Positions 23,341-33,721 of a DNA stretch of 64,000 nucleotides are shown here, one piece after another. The notes under the pieces are model-generated. The model was given only the letters and a program-made list of their open reading frames with translations, had not been told where the DNA came from and did not search any database. The DNA comes from Nicotiana tabacum (lineage: Eukaryota > Streptophyta > Magnoliopsida > Solanales > Solanaceae). Made by a program: the position numbers and the translations under genes. The first letter of the stretch is position 1, and every line of letters starts with the position of its first letter. The stretch covers positions 66,407,990 to 66,471,989 of the forward strand of contig NC_134095.1 of assembly GCF_000715075.1 (NCBI RefSeq). The letters run 5' to 3'.

Positions 23341-23958
23341 TGTTTGACCAAAAAGTTTTAAGCCTTTTTATTAAACTAATTAAATAAGAAGATATAGGGT
23401 AAATCGCCAGAGATAATTTATTCTAGATCTGAGATGGAAGATAATGATAAACAAGCATAGTTGAACGTAAAATTTAATTACAGTTACGATTGAATTTCAC
23501 AATGTAAGAATCGGATGATGGTTTTAATAATATCAAATGATAATGGCGAATACATAAAGGAAAAGAATCACCGTTCATGATCTGGATAGACCTTCATACA
23601 TTTGATAAAGTTGAACTACAGATAAATGCCAAGATCCTGAGATTTATCCCCCTTTTTGGGCGAAGAGCCTGGGAGGATGGAACATCTTCTCCTTCACAAG
23701 GATGAATCCCTCTTTATGTGTTCCCTTCAGCCCCTCTTTTTACGTTACTCTCTCTCCTAATATTTATACCAAACACTTTTTTTATCCAGCGGTCCTTGAC
23801 CGGAGTACCTAAGTTCTTGGAATATCCTATAGAATATTTCTCTAAAATGTCTAAGTGTTGAGCTATCCGTTCGGGCCGAACTGAGTGCTCGACCTCAACC
23901 GTAGCTAAATCATCGCCGATGTATTGCTTCCTGTACGTGACTTTGGCTTGGTTGACTA
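23341..23958 (-). repeat. T2 3' LTR
   Basis: This intact LTR of about 618 bp matches 29283-29460, 30208-30259 and 33332-33722. On the minus strand it ends ...GGTCAAACA, the same ending as the T3 LTRs. A TATA box (TATAAATA, minus) lies at 23761-23768. The start edge near 23958 is set by where similarity with the right LTR stops. Confidence 0.8.
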
Positions 23959-24281
23959 CTGGTCGTTCTTCCTTAAGTGGAATTCTTTTTATTAGATTTC
24001 AACCTATTGGGGTCGTCTTTGGTGAGCTTGATGGGTAGACCCCGCCAGTTTGCGAGTTGAAAAATCTGGGCATCTTGACCGAGGGGCGAACCTTTCATAG
24101 CGAGATGATGATGTGATGCTTCCAGAACCATACCTGACCGTTACGTTAATTGAAATGCCGCCAATTTGTCCTGCATCATTATGACGCACGTTCCCTATAT
24201 GTTACATCGTTTCCTATGCCTATTCTGTTTTGGAATTAACGTGGCAACATTTGGTTTTCCCGTTCAGGGTGCTTGTATTCT

Positions 24282-24289
24282 TATAAATA
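24282..24289 (+). promoter_or_regulatory. Putative TATA box of the T2 antisense gene
   Basis: TATAAATA, about 180 bp upstream of the ATG at 24466 and 320 bp inside the element from its 3' LTR. Confidence 0.5.
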
Positions 24290-24465
24290 AAGAAGAGAAT
24301 TTCTCATTTGGGGTTGTTGTGTTTCCTATACATTATTCGAAAAACTCCAGGCATCTCTTTCCTCCTTCTTCAGATTCTTACGTCTCCATCTCTCTTCTTT
24401 TAAAGTTTCTTGCCATCGTTAACCCCTCTACCTTAGCACTTATCATCTACATAACCTAAGAAAAA

Positions 24466-25138
24466 ATGGACTAGTGCACCTTCTACCTCCGATAGAGTCG
24501 CCGGTACCGTTGCATCGGAAACGGATATGCCCTCTCATGAAGAAGGGACAACCATTTTGGAAGATGAGAATTTTTCCACCGTGGATGAGATAATTCCATG
24601 CTCGGGGAAAGCCAGGATTGATTTCAAGAACTTACCTAATGCCGATCCTGAGCCCGTCATTTTCGTAATGGATGTTGCGGCACTTGATGCGCTTAAGGCT
24701 AAGTGGAGAATTCCTGACCACATAGAACTCATTCCTGTGGGTAACGACGTCGTGCAGATACATCACCCGGGGTACTGCGCGTTTTATGCATACCTGTTTG
24801 TCATCGGTTACACACTTTCCCTTTCTTCCTTGGCATAAGACTTCTATCACTATTATGGGGCGTGTTCGACTCAACTCTCTCTGTATATATACAAGCTCTT
24901 CCTCATGCTTACCAAGTACGCGGAACTGGCCGGTCGGGGGATTTCTCTCAGTCACTTGATTTACCTCTTCGTACCTAGTTTTTACATGGGTACTATGATA
25001 CATCTTCGTCACCGCGGGACCAAGGGCTTGGTGGTGAAGATGGACGATAAGACCAATCGCCACTTTTGGGAGAGCTTATTCTTTGTGAGGACGGGGCACA
25101 TGACAACGGATTTCCTGAGGTGTGGAATTATGCCCATA

Positions 25139-25175
<37 letters not shown>

Positions 25176-27208
25176 TCCCTTTTTCTTTACTTTGCAGCCG
25201 AGAAGGCACCTCCTCTACTAGTCGCTGATATTCGTGAGTGGGTGAGCCAGGTTTTGCCCCATATAATGGGGATTCATGAATGGTCGCTGTTTCACGAGAG
25301 ATTCGAGCGTAGACCTTCTGCTGGTGAGTCATCTCGTCTAGCTCTTGGTCACTTTGCTCTTTGTTCTGTATTTTCCTCCCCCCCCCTATTTCCTCTTTGG
25401 TTTAAGCTCCTCTTGTTGGTAGGTTAGCGGGTCACGAGAGGAGCGAGGGATCCCATACCTGCTTTCCGTCAGTCGAGTCTCTCGATCAGACCTGCAGTGA
25501 TTGCGAATGCAAGTGAGAGCATTCAAGTCGCTACTACTTTATAGACTACGGCCCCTCCCGGACTCGGCCGTCGTGAGGCTACTCGTCAGGATGAAACTCT
25601 GATTCCCCAATTTCATTTGGCGGACGAATCGTCTCAGGACGATGTCGAAGAAGCTCCATTAAGGAGGCGAAGAATAAGGGCTAATGAGGTACCCAGGATC
25701 GAGGGGCGATCCCGTGTTGGCAGTGTCTGAGCCTGCTGGTAATGCTAATTTAGATGAGGAGACCATATCCCCCTCGGGCGTGGAGGTGGTTCCCGTTTCT
25801 GGCGAGGTGTAATCTACCGTGGAAGGGGGCAGAACTCGGAGGCCGATGCGATCATTCAGAGTGGTCCGTCGACTTCACAACAGGCTCGTGCTCCCTCTTC
25901 GTCTAGCGAGAGGGAAAAGGGCGTGGTTATAGATAACTATGAATCCAGTTCGTATATTGACCCCGAGGACATAAGCATGTTTGAGGCGGGTTCACTCGGA
26001 TGGAGGCAGGAACATGCGATTCTTCTCGCATGATCGAGATTTCTCCGGATTGCGATTTGTTGGAGGACACGGTAAGCCTGGTGCCCCAATTTGCCCTTCT
26101 TTGTTCTGCTACTAAAAGTAGGGCCCTTTAGGAGATTATTGATGCTGGCCTATCAGGGGATGTAGCCGAAATGGCTTTGAGGGTGAGTTCTTGATTGCTT
26201 TCTTTGCTTTTCGTCTTCCACTCTTGCTGTCTTTCTCTTTTTGTTCTCTCTTCTTTCTTCAAACTTTTATTTTGGAGACTGAGAGTATTTGCCGTGAATA
26301 GAAGAGGGCTGCCGGTTTAAACAAAAGGTTTCAAAGTACGATCGATATGGTGATAATTGCCGCAAGATGCATGCACAACTCTAGGCGGGCGACAATCCTC
26401 AGTCCCTTAGGGAGTAGTTGGAGTGGAAGGACGAGGGCCTGATGCGGTCCATTGGCAGGTGCAACAAACTCGAGGGGCTGCTTAGGGCTAAAGAAGTAGC
26501 GCTCGAGGTGGGCAAAGGGGTTGCGACTAAGTGTGTTGATTTTCAAGCGAAGGTGGTGGCCCTCCGGGCGGAGCTCGAGCTGAGTGCCACTAGAGTCTCC
26601 AGTCTAAGTGTTGAATTGGCAGAGAAGGTGACCGAGTTGTAAAGGAGAGCGACCGAGATGGAGAGGGCTGAGGGAGCCCGAGTAGCAGCCTTGGGAGGGT
26701 TGTGGCACTAGAAAATTCTATTTGTATTCTCAGGTCTGAACGAGCCACTGATATAGAAATGATCACTCTGAGGGAGGCGCGGCTTGATGAGTGAATTGAC
26801 GAGCTTGAGAGAGACGCTTCGAGACTGGGTGATCAAATTGCTGCTCTCGAGGCTGAGATGGCGCAAGTTTTAGCTTCGACTCCTCCTATGACCACCTTTG
26901 TTGACATTCCCCGCCCTTTGTATGAGATATGGGTCCACGCTGAGGCTCAATGGGATATATATAAGGGCTTGCTGGCAGCGGGGAATGTCCCTAAAGCTCC
27001 TTTCGAAGAGGTTCGTGTTAAAGCGTGTGAGGCCCGACTTGCCTGCGACTATGACCCCACGAAACAGGAGGCCAGTGGAGATGATGAGGCCAAGAACGGG
27101 CTTTCCTTTGATGATGAGCATTCTGATGAAGAGGGTGACGGTGGAGGCGAAACCGCTGAACCGAGCAGGGAGAGAGATGACGGCGTGGATGGGGATAATG
27201 CTGAGTGA
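24466..27208 (+). pseudogene. T2 antisense gene (gypsy-type extra ORF)
   Basis: The gene reads on the plus strand, opposite to the element. The ATG at 24466 is followed by a one-base shift; the open frame resumes by 24527. Exon 1 includes KAKWRIPDHIELIPVGNDVV, HHPGYCAFYAY and HLRHRGTKGLVVKMDDK, the Transposase_28-like region (family name from memory). The first donor is mutated, ATAAGT at 25136 instead of GTAAGT. The 62-nt intron holds a TG/TA microsatellite and ends TTTGCAG. Exon 2 (25198-25323, 126 nt) reads ADIREWVSQVLPHIMGIHEW and ends at a GTGAGT donor. Downstream come a coiled-coil-like region (26418-26640) and an acidic C-terminus (EHSDEEGDGGGE) stopping at 27208. Several internal stops make it a pseudogene. 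The function is unknown. Confidence 0.75.
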
Positions 27209-27414
27209 AGCTTTTGTACTTAATTTTTCCTTTTGTATCTAGTTTTTCTGTATTTAGTTAGTTGGATGGGGGCCCTCTTTTGGCCCTTTGTAACACGCTA
27301 TTTTTCCTTTTGAATGGAACAATTTGTTTGTTCTTGATTGTATGTCTTTAGCCTTTTCTTCTTTTTTCTTTTCGAATTTCTTTGATCTTTTCGCAATGAG
27401 TCCCTGAATTTTGG

Positions 27415-28125
27415 TAGTTAATTCAAACGAGGTCGAATTTTGACTTTCTAATTCGAGCGAAACAAAAAAAATTGTCTTGCTGATTCGAGTGAGGTCGAAT
27501 TTGTTTTGTTGATTCGAACTAGGCTGAATTTATTTTGTTAATTCGAGCGAGGTCGAATTTGACTTGCTAATTCGAGCGAGGTCAAATTTGTTTTGCTAAT
27601 TCGAGCGAGGTCCAATTTTGACTTGCTAATTCGAGCGATTTCGAATTTGATTTGCTAATTCGAGCGAGGTCGAATTTGTTTTGCTAATTCGAGGGAGATT
27701 GAATTTGTTTTGTTAATTTGAGCGAGGTCGAATTTAACTTGCTAATTCGAGCGAGGTCGAATTTGACTTGCTAATTCGAGCGAGGTCGAATTTGTTTTGC
27801 TAATTCGAGCGAGGTCAAATTTTGACTTGCTAACCCGAGCGAGGTTAAATTTAGACTTGTTGCTTCGAGCGAGGTCAAAATTGTCTTGCTAATTCGAGCG
27901 AGGTTGAATTTAGACTTGTTTTTTTCGAGCGAGGTCGAAATTGTCTTCTAATTCGAGTGAGGTCAAATTTAGACTTGTTGATTCGAGCGATATTGAATTT
28001 AGACTTGTTGATTCGAGGAAGGTCAAATTTGTTTTGTTAATTCGAGCGAGGTCAAACTTTGACATGCTAATTCGAGCAAGGTCGAATTTGTCTTGTTAAT
28101 TCGAGCGAGATCGAATATATATTTT
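27415..28125. repeat. T2 tandem repeat, about 30-bp unit
   Basis: More than twenty imperfect units of TTGCTAATTCGAGCGAGGTC plus GAATTTGAC lie in direct tandem. The unit includes the near-palindromic AATTCGAGCGAGGTCGAATT. The block lies between gag and the antisense gene, the same place as the tandem blocks of T1 and T3. Confidence 0.9.
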
Positions 28126-28548
28126 CTTTGTTGGCGTGATGTGTAAACTTGGTGGAGTTGCGTAAAAATTCCATATGTTGCTTCGCTTACTCATTTATTG
28201 AAGAATACTTCATGTTGCTGTTCCGTCCATTCACATACTCGAGGAGTCCTAGTTTATCTAATCCTTTCATCGCTCAGCCTAGAAGGGCAGTTGATAGGCA
28301 GGGCGATGAATGTTTCGCTCAAGCTTCGGGATGTCTCAATGTATGTACGAGATCGAATTTTAGCTAGTTGCGTCATTGTATTGTGGCTTTGGCGAGCACG
28401 CGGGTGAGTTTCACGCACTTGTGTTCTATCTATATGTTGGAGAGATTCGTATGTTTTCCGGCCTGGTGACCCAGTCCCAGTCTAGACAAACTCTTCCTTT
28501 ATGGCGTTGAGTTCCAACTTATTAGGGGGGGTTTCACTCGACCGTTGC
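28126..28548. other. T2 internal stretch without a gene
   Basis: No supported frame lies between the tandem repeats and the gag remnant. This is where the gag core, protease and pol would lie in an autonomous element. Confidence 0.5.
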
Positions 28549-29154
28549 CTACAGGATGATATGACGCAGAGCGTTTTCTTGGTGTGGTATTTTGAAGGTT
28601 TTGGGTATGGAATGTGGGGCTGCCTCCTTGTTGTATGGCTGTTCCACGAACCGGCCGGCGTCCTGTTTTGGCAGGAGTTTCGGGGAGCCTGGTATCTTAT
28701 CAACCCTTTCTTGGTGCTCCCTCATTTGGTCGCGGTGCGCTTTATTCTCATTCTCTATTTCTTCCATTTTCTTCAGAATAGCTACGAGGGCGTCGTTACC
28801 TGCATCAACAATGGTGTGAGTGTTACTTGTTGGGGGAGGAGCGTGTTGTTTGTTGATGGTTATTGGGGTGTCAACTCGTGCGGTGTTCCTACTCGCCCCT
28901 TGAGCGGGTTTGTCAAGTATACTGCTTAGGTTACTTGTCAGCCACGCCTCCAATAACTTTTTCACTGTGGGCGCCGCTTCTTCCATCATGGACGTAAAGG
29001 CTCCCTTCTCATGTGAAGCGGCTAAACTCCCATGAGGAGTAGGTGAGTCACTTTGCCTGGGTGAGGCACTTGGCGTCACATTCTCCTCGTCTTCCCTGTC
29101 CACCTTATTGATGGTGCCTAGGAGGTTAGTAGTGACACCCATCACTGCTTTCAA
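28549..29154 (-). pseudogene. N-terminal gag remnant of T2
   Basis: On the minus strand, in the sense of the element, the frame begins about 130 bp after the primer site. It includes SILDKPAQGASRNTARVDTP, a charged helical stretch (KMEEIENENKAHRDQM), RVDKIPGSPKLLPKQDAGRF and PHSIPKTFKIP. The last two blocks correspond to the region before the capsid core in T1 gag (RVDQIPGAPSVLKG...KTISKKFRM). The frame is lost directly after this, so the capsid core and zinc knuckle are absent. It would not make a working Gag. It shows that T2 and T1 belong to related lineages. Confidence 0.75.
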
Positions 29155-29261
29155 TCTTTTCCGTCATTTTCCTGCCATTGTTAGCTTGTGTAAACAAGAA
29201 AAAATAGACCTTTTGTTGTTATTCTTTAGATCTAGAAGAAACTAACTTTTTAACTAGGAAC

Positions 29262-29279
29262 TCCCCATAGACGGCGCCA
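29262..29279 (-). other. T2 primer-binding site
   Basis: On the minus strand TGGCGCCGTCTATGGGGA lies 3 bp after the 5' LTR. It is nearly identical to the T3 site (TGGCGCCGTCTGTGAGGA). Confidence 0.75.
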
Positions 29280-29555
29280 AATTATTTGACCAAAAAGTTT
29301 TAAGCCTTTTTAGTAAAGTAGTTAAGTAAGAAGATATAGGGTAAATCCTAGCCAGAGATAATTTATTCTAAATCTCAGATGGAAGATAAGGATAAACAAG
29401 CATAGTTGAACGTAAAATTTGATTACAGTCGTGATTTGATTCCATAATGTAAGAAACGGATAAGTTGTATCATCAATGTTAATAGCATTTATCGATGCTT
29501 CTCCACACTATCCTGGTCTCACGATATGGATTCGAACCACTGCTTCTCCTTATTG

Positions 29556-29696
29556 TCGTGAGTGGGTTGTCGTCCTCCTCATTATATTCCTCCTAGAATC
29601 CAGAGGATTTCGTCGAAATACATCCTGTCTTTTCACCTTACTAGTCCTATGCATAGTCAGTACTATAGACCCAATTATGGCTACTAATAAAATAAG
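29556..29696 (-). pseudogene. nad6: Mitochondrial nad6 C-terminal fragment
   Basis: The minus-strand frame reads LILLVAIIGSIVLTMHRTSK and then VKRQDVFRRN and IMRRTT. This is the C-terminal end of plant mitochondrial NADH dehydrogenase subunit 6, a membrane subunit of respiratory complex I, as I recall it: a last hydrophobic helix then the basic VKRQDVFRRN tail. Only about 47 codons are present. It is in the nucleus and lacks the rest of the gene, so it is non-functional. Confidence 0.75.
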
Positions 29697-29781
29697 ACAC
29701 TTGTGCCCCGGCCCTTGATCAGATAAAGTTGCCCGCCTTATAACCCACAACTCAAAATGAGCCTTGCGACGAGATGCGGTA

Positions 29782-29934
29782 TTCTGGTTTGACACTATTT
29801 GGAATGACTCTCTTATATTGAGAAATTCTGTCTAGTGGCATTCGATCACAAAATCTATTGACAGCTGCATAAATGACTAGAATTTGTTTTTCAATTTGCA
29901 GTGGTGCACATTGTGGTTGTTTCGGTACTTCTGT
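29782..29934 (-). pseudogene. atp1: Mitochondrial atp1 C-terminal fragment
   Basis: The minus-strand frame reads VPKQPQCAPLQIEKQILVIY followed by AAVNRFCDRMPLDRISQY and NSVKPE. This is the C-terminal helical region of the plant mitochondrial ATP synthase F1 alpha subunit (Q-x-P-x-P-x-x-x-E-K-Q-I...R-I-x-x-Y), recognised from memory. Similarity starts abruptly at about 29934 and ends at about 29782, before the true C-terminus. The upstream codons in the same frame (SRKSVSTKPRGARLTE) are not atp1, so the fragment is fused to other DNA. Confidence 0.8.
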
Positions 29935-31084
29935 CAGCCTTGCACCTCTAGGCTTAGTAGAAACACTCTTTCTACTGCGTGGCACTGCTGGATTCTTCTG
30001 ATCAATAGAATACGAAGAGGAGGAAAAAAACTTATGATAAGCATCTATTTGACCTGCTTTTTATATATCTCTATTGGGACCCTATTCACCTATTTGAGTG
30101 AATCGAGAAATAGGTTTGATTGTCCATCTTTTTGATATATATTAGGCATTGAATTCTCCGGATAATTCAAATCGAAGAAATTGGATGTCCAACTCAGGCC
30201 TATATGACATGATGTCTTCAATAATATCAAATGATAACGACGAATACATACAGGAAAAGTGGCACGACCCCAAATACCGGGTTGTGATGGCGCCCATCAC
30301 ATTACTGGGCAAGCCAACCCAAACCATTAACTACAACAAATTCCTTTTATAAAACCATTTTTCTAACATAGGTTTAAATACCAAATTTCCATAAAAAGTG
30401 TTTAAAAACAATAAAATATGAGTGGAAGTCAAATAAACATGAACTACACAGCCCCAAATATCTAGTGTCACGAGTCTACAACCTCTACTACATAACTGAC
30501 TATCTGATACAACATAAGTCTAGAAAATGAGGAAAAGAACAAGATAAGAATGAGAAAACAGGGTTGCGGACGCCATGTAGCTACCTTGAAATCTCCGACA
30601 ACCTCTGGATCAGCTGAGGACCCTCACTCTGCCACTCGGGCACCTGGATCTGCACACAAGGTGCAGGGAGTAACGTGAGTATGGCAACTCAGTAAGTAAC
30701 TAAAGTAAATAAGGTCTGAAAGCAGTGATGAGTAGTTAAAAATCATATGAATGAATAGACAACAGAATAACACATCAAATTCCACAGTTTAAAACCAGTT
30801 TTCGTCGAAAAATCATCAATGTCAGTTTAAATTCTTGAAATCATATACTTAGCAATTTCTTACAATAGAGGCTTATTTCAAAAGAAGAGTGAAATCAGTA
30901 AAAATATCATAACTAGGCCCCTTGACAAGGTATCACTCAGAATATGGCCCCTCGGGTAGCCTCTCAGTCACTCGTGACTCAACTCTCGTCACTCAATACT
31001 CACTCTCAGTAGTTATGCTCATTAATATCTCATAGTAATAGAAATCATAGTAACAGACTCTGGAGGGGCTCCTACAACCCAAGC

Positions 31085-31112
31085 GTCATATCGCTGCGGG
31101 GTGCAGCCCGAA

Positions 31113-31154
<42 letters not shown>

Positions 31155-31290
31155 ATATATTGCGGTGTGCAACCCGATCCATATAAGTATCTCTGCGGCG
31201 TGCAGCCCGATCCAATATATATATCGTTGCAGCGTGCAGCCCGATCCAATATATATATCTGCGACGTGAAGCACGATCTATAACTCACAC
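31085..31290. repeat. GTGCAGCCCGATCC minisatellite with TA runs
   Basis: Five imperfect units of about 30-75 bp, each with TGCGGCGTGCAGCCCGATCC or a variant followed by a TATATA run. A similar motif in the opposite orientation, GGGTTGCACGCC, occurs at about 55620. Confidence 0.8.
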
Positions 31291-32284
31291 ATATATAAAT
31301 ATCCTCACCATTAGGTTCTCAACCTCTCTCAGTCATTAATCTCACAGCCTCTCGGGCACAACAGTAGAAATTAGGGAACTCAGTCCGAACAGTTCTCACA
31401 TTTAGAAGTGGAGTGACAAAACTAGTTTTAGATATTTAAACAGGTAAAACATGACTGTGGATATGCTTTCAGCAAGTAAAGTGAAGAAAAATAGTAAAAA
31501 TGCCCCTAAGGGTCTCAACAGGTCGGAACAAGGCCCCAAACATAGCATACAGCCCATAATACAGTATAAATGACTAAAGTACGAAATAATATAAGATTTC
31601 AAATCAAATACGCGACTTAATAGTTGCTACGGGATGGACCAAGTCACCATCCCTACCGGTGCACGCCCGCACGCTCGTCACCTAGCATGTGCGTAACCGC
31701 ATTTATCAAAACAAGTCAAATACCAGGGTTTTGTACCCTCAGTTCCAGATTTACAATGGTTACTTATCTCAAACCGGCGAAAATACTACTCCACGACGCC
31801 TTTTACCCTTGAATTGGCCTCCACTCGCGTCGAAACTATTCAAAATCAGAATCACGGTGTCAAAATATGCTAAGGGAACGAAGCCCAAGCGAAAACAATC
31901 AAATAATACCAAAAATAACGAAATTGGCCAAACCCGACCCCCGGGCCCACATTTCAAAACTCAATAAAAATTATATCAATGGAATTCTTATCCTCCCACG
32001 AGTTCATACATACCAAGAATACTGAAATCGGAGTCCAAATGACCACTCAAATCCTCACTTTAATGTCTCTTAATCTTAAGCCCTAATTCCTCAATTTTAG
32101 GCATAGGTTCCATGATTTATTAAGTAGATTTCATATTAGAATCGAGTTTTAAGTCCAAAATTCTTACATCCAAGTGATTCCCCTTGAATCCCTCTTCAAT
32201 CTCCTTCAAATAGCTCCAAAAACGACCAACAATGGAAGAAATGAACCCCAAATTCGCGGACAAGACGACCTTTTAAACCTTCTG

Positions 32285-32630
32285 CCCAGGCTTGAAATCC
32301 TTCTTCGCGAACTCGGTCAAAGCCTCGCGTTCACGAAGCACAAATTAACTTTGACCAATTTTCCTCTTTCACGATCGCGACATACCCATCGCGAACGTGA
32401 TGCTTTGCTCAAACCAACCTTCACGATCGCGTTCCGTCTTTCGCAAACACGATGAACAATTTCCCCCTGAAGCTCAGCTGCCCATTCCTTCTATGCGAAC
32501 GTGACAACACCCCCGTGAATGTGGTGCAAAGATGCCCAGCCCTTTGCGAACACGGAGCCTCCGTCGCGAATGCAAAGGCTAAATTTCCAGCTTCCTCAAC
32601 TGACCCTTCACGAATGCGAAGGTCATTTTT
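32285..32630. repeat. GC-rich CGCGAAC/TTCACGA block within the solo LTR
   Basis: Repeated short words such as TTCGCGAAC, TTCACGA, CGATCGCGA and GCGAACGTGA, many of them self-complementary, lie within an otherwise AT-rich LTR. Confidence 0.6.
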
Positions 32631-33721
32631 TTGCAGCACTGACTTGCAATTTTCTACGGGTTCCAGCTTCATGGAATGGCCCAATTGACCACCCGAAACT
32701 CACCCGAGGCCCCCGGGACCTTAACCAAAGGCACCAACATATCCCAAAACCTTATTCAAACTTGTACCATTCTTCAAAACACCTCAAACAACATCAAATC
32801 GACCAAAACACATCGGATTCAAGCCTAAGTTTTCAAAAACTTCTAAATTCCGCTTTTGATAAAAAATCCGACCAAACCATGTCCGAATGACCTAAAATTT
32901 TGCACACACGTCTCAAATGACATAACAAAACTACTGTAACTCTCTGAATTCCATTCCGACCCTATATCAAAATCTCACCTATTAATCGAAAATCGCCAAA
33001 AATCTGATTTCGCCAATTCAAGCCTAAATCTACTCTGAACCTCCAAAACTCATTCCGATCACGCTCCTAACTCCCAAATCACCTCCCGAAGCTAACCAAA
33101 CCATCAAAATTCATATCCGAGCCCTCTAACACATAAGCCAACATCCGGTTGACTTTTCCAACTTAAACTCACTCTAAAGAGACTAAGTGTCTCAAACCTT
33201 ACCAAATCCTTTCCGAACTCGATCCGACCAACCCAATACCACATAACACGGATAAACAAAGCATAAAGAAGCAGAAATGGGAGAAATAAAGTGGTAACTC
33301 ATGAGACGACTGGTCGGGTCGTCACAAAAAGAATCATCCTTCTTGAGCTAGATAGACCTCCATACATTTGATAAAGTTGAACTACAGATAAATACCAAGA
33401 TCCTGAGATTTATCCCCATTTTTGGGCGAAGAGCCTAGGAGGATGGAACATCTTCTCCTTCAAAAAGATGAATCCCCTTGTATGTGTTCCCTTCAGCCCT
33501 CCTTTTAGTTACTCTCTCCACTAATATTTATACCAAACACTTCCCTTACCCAGCGGTCCTTGACTAGAGTACCTAAGTTCTTGGAATATCCTATAGAATA
33601 TTCCTCTAAAATGTCTAAGTGTTGAGCTATCCGTTCTGGCCGAATTGAGTGCTCGACCTCAATCGTAGCTGAATCATTCCCCGATGTATTGCTTCCTGTA
33701 CGTGACTTCGGCTTGGTTGAT

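Larger units (their letters stand above)
29461..30207 (-). other. Nuclear mitochondrial DNA insertion (NUMT), chimeric
   Basis: This segment is absent from the intact T2 LTR. It contains, in minus orientation, the C-terminal codons of mitochondrial atp1 and then of nad6, less than 90 bp apart and separated by unrelated sequence. A T-arm-like GGTTCGAATCC lies at about 29528-29540 (minus). The sequence left of atp1 (about 29985-30207) also has non-repetitive, organelle-like character but I could not name it. No target duplication is visible. The exact junctions are uncertain by about 20 bp. Confidence 0.72.
30260..33326 (-). mobile_element. Solo LTR, 3,067 bp, chromovirus-like
   Basis: The segment is flanked by the perfect duplication AAAAG (30255-30259 and 33327-33331). 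On the minus strand it starts TGTGACGACCCGACC and ends GGGGTCGTGCCA. The LTR at 49237-52018 starts TGTAACGATCCGAC and ends GGGTCGTGACA, so both belong to the same broad LTR type, which sets the strand. There is no internal coding region. It carries a TA-rich minisatellite (31085-31290) and a GC-rich block of CGCGAAC motifs (32285-32630). Confidence 0.88.

Noticed and set aside
27415..28125. 30-bp repeats with CRISPR-like unit length
   Set aside because: Units abut without spacers; it is a minisatellite inside T2.
29520..29560. tRNA-like GGTTCGAATCC on the minus strand
   Set aside because: Only a T-arm-like piece is visible; no acceptor stem or anticodon arm could be folded. Treated as part of the mitochondrial insertion.
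31022..31288. Frames rich in Ile and Tyr
   Set aside because: These are translations of TA runs in a minisatellite.
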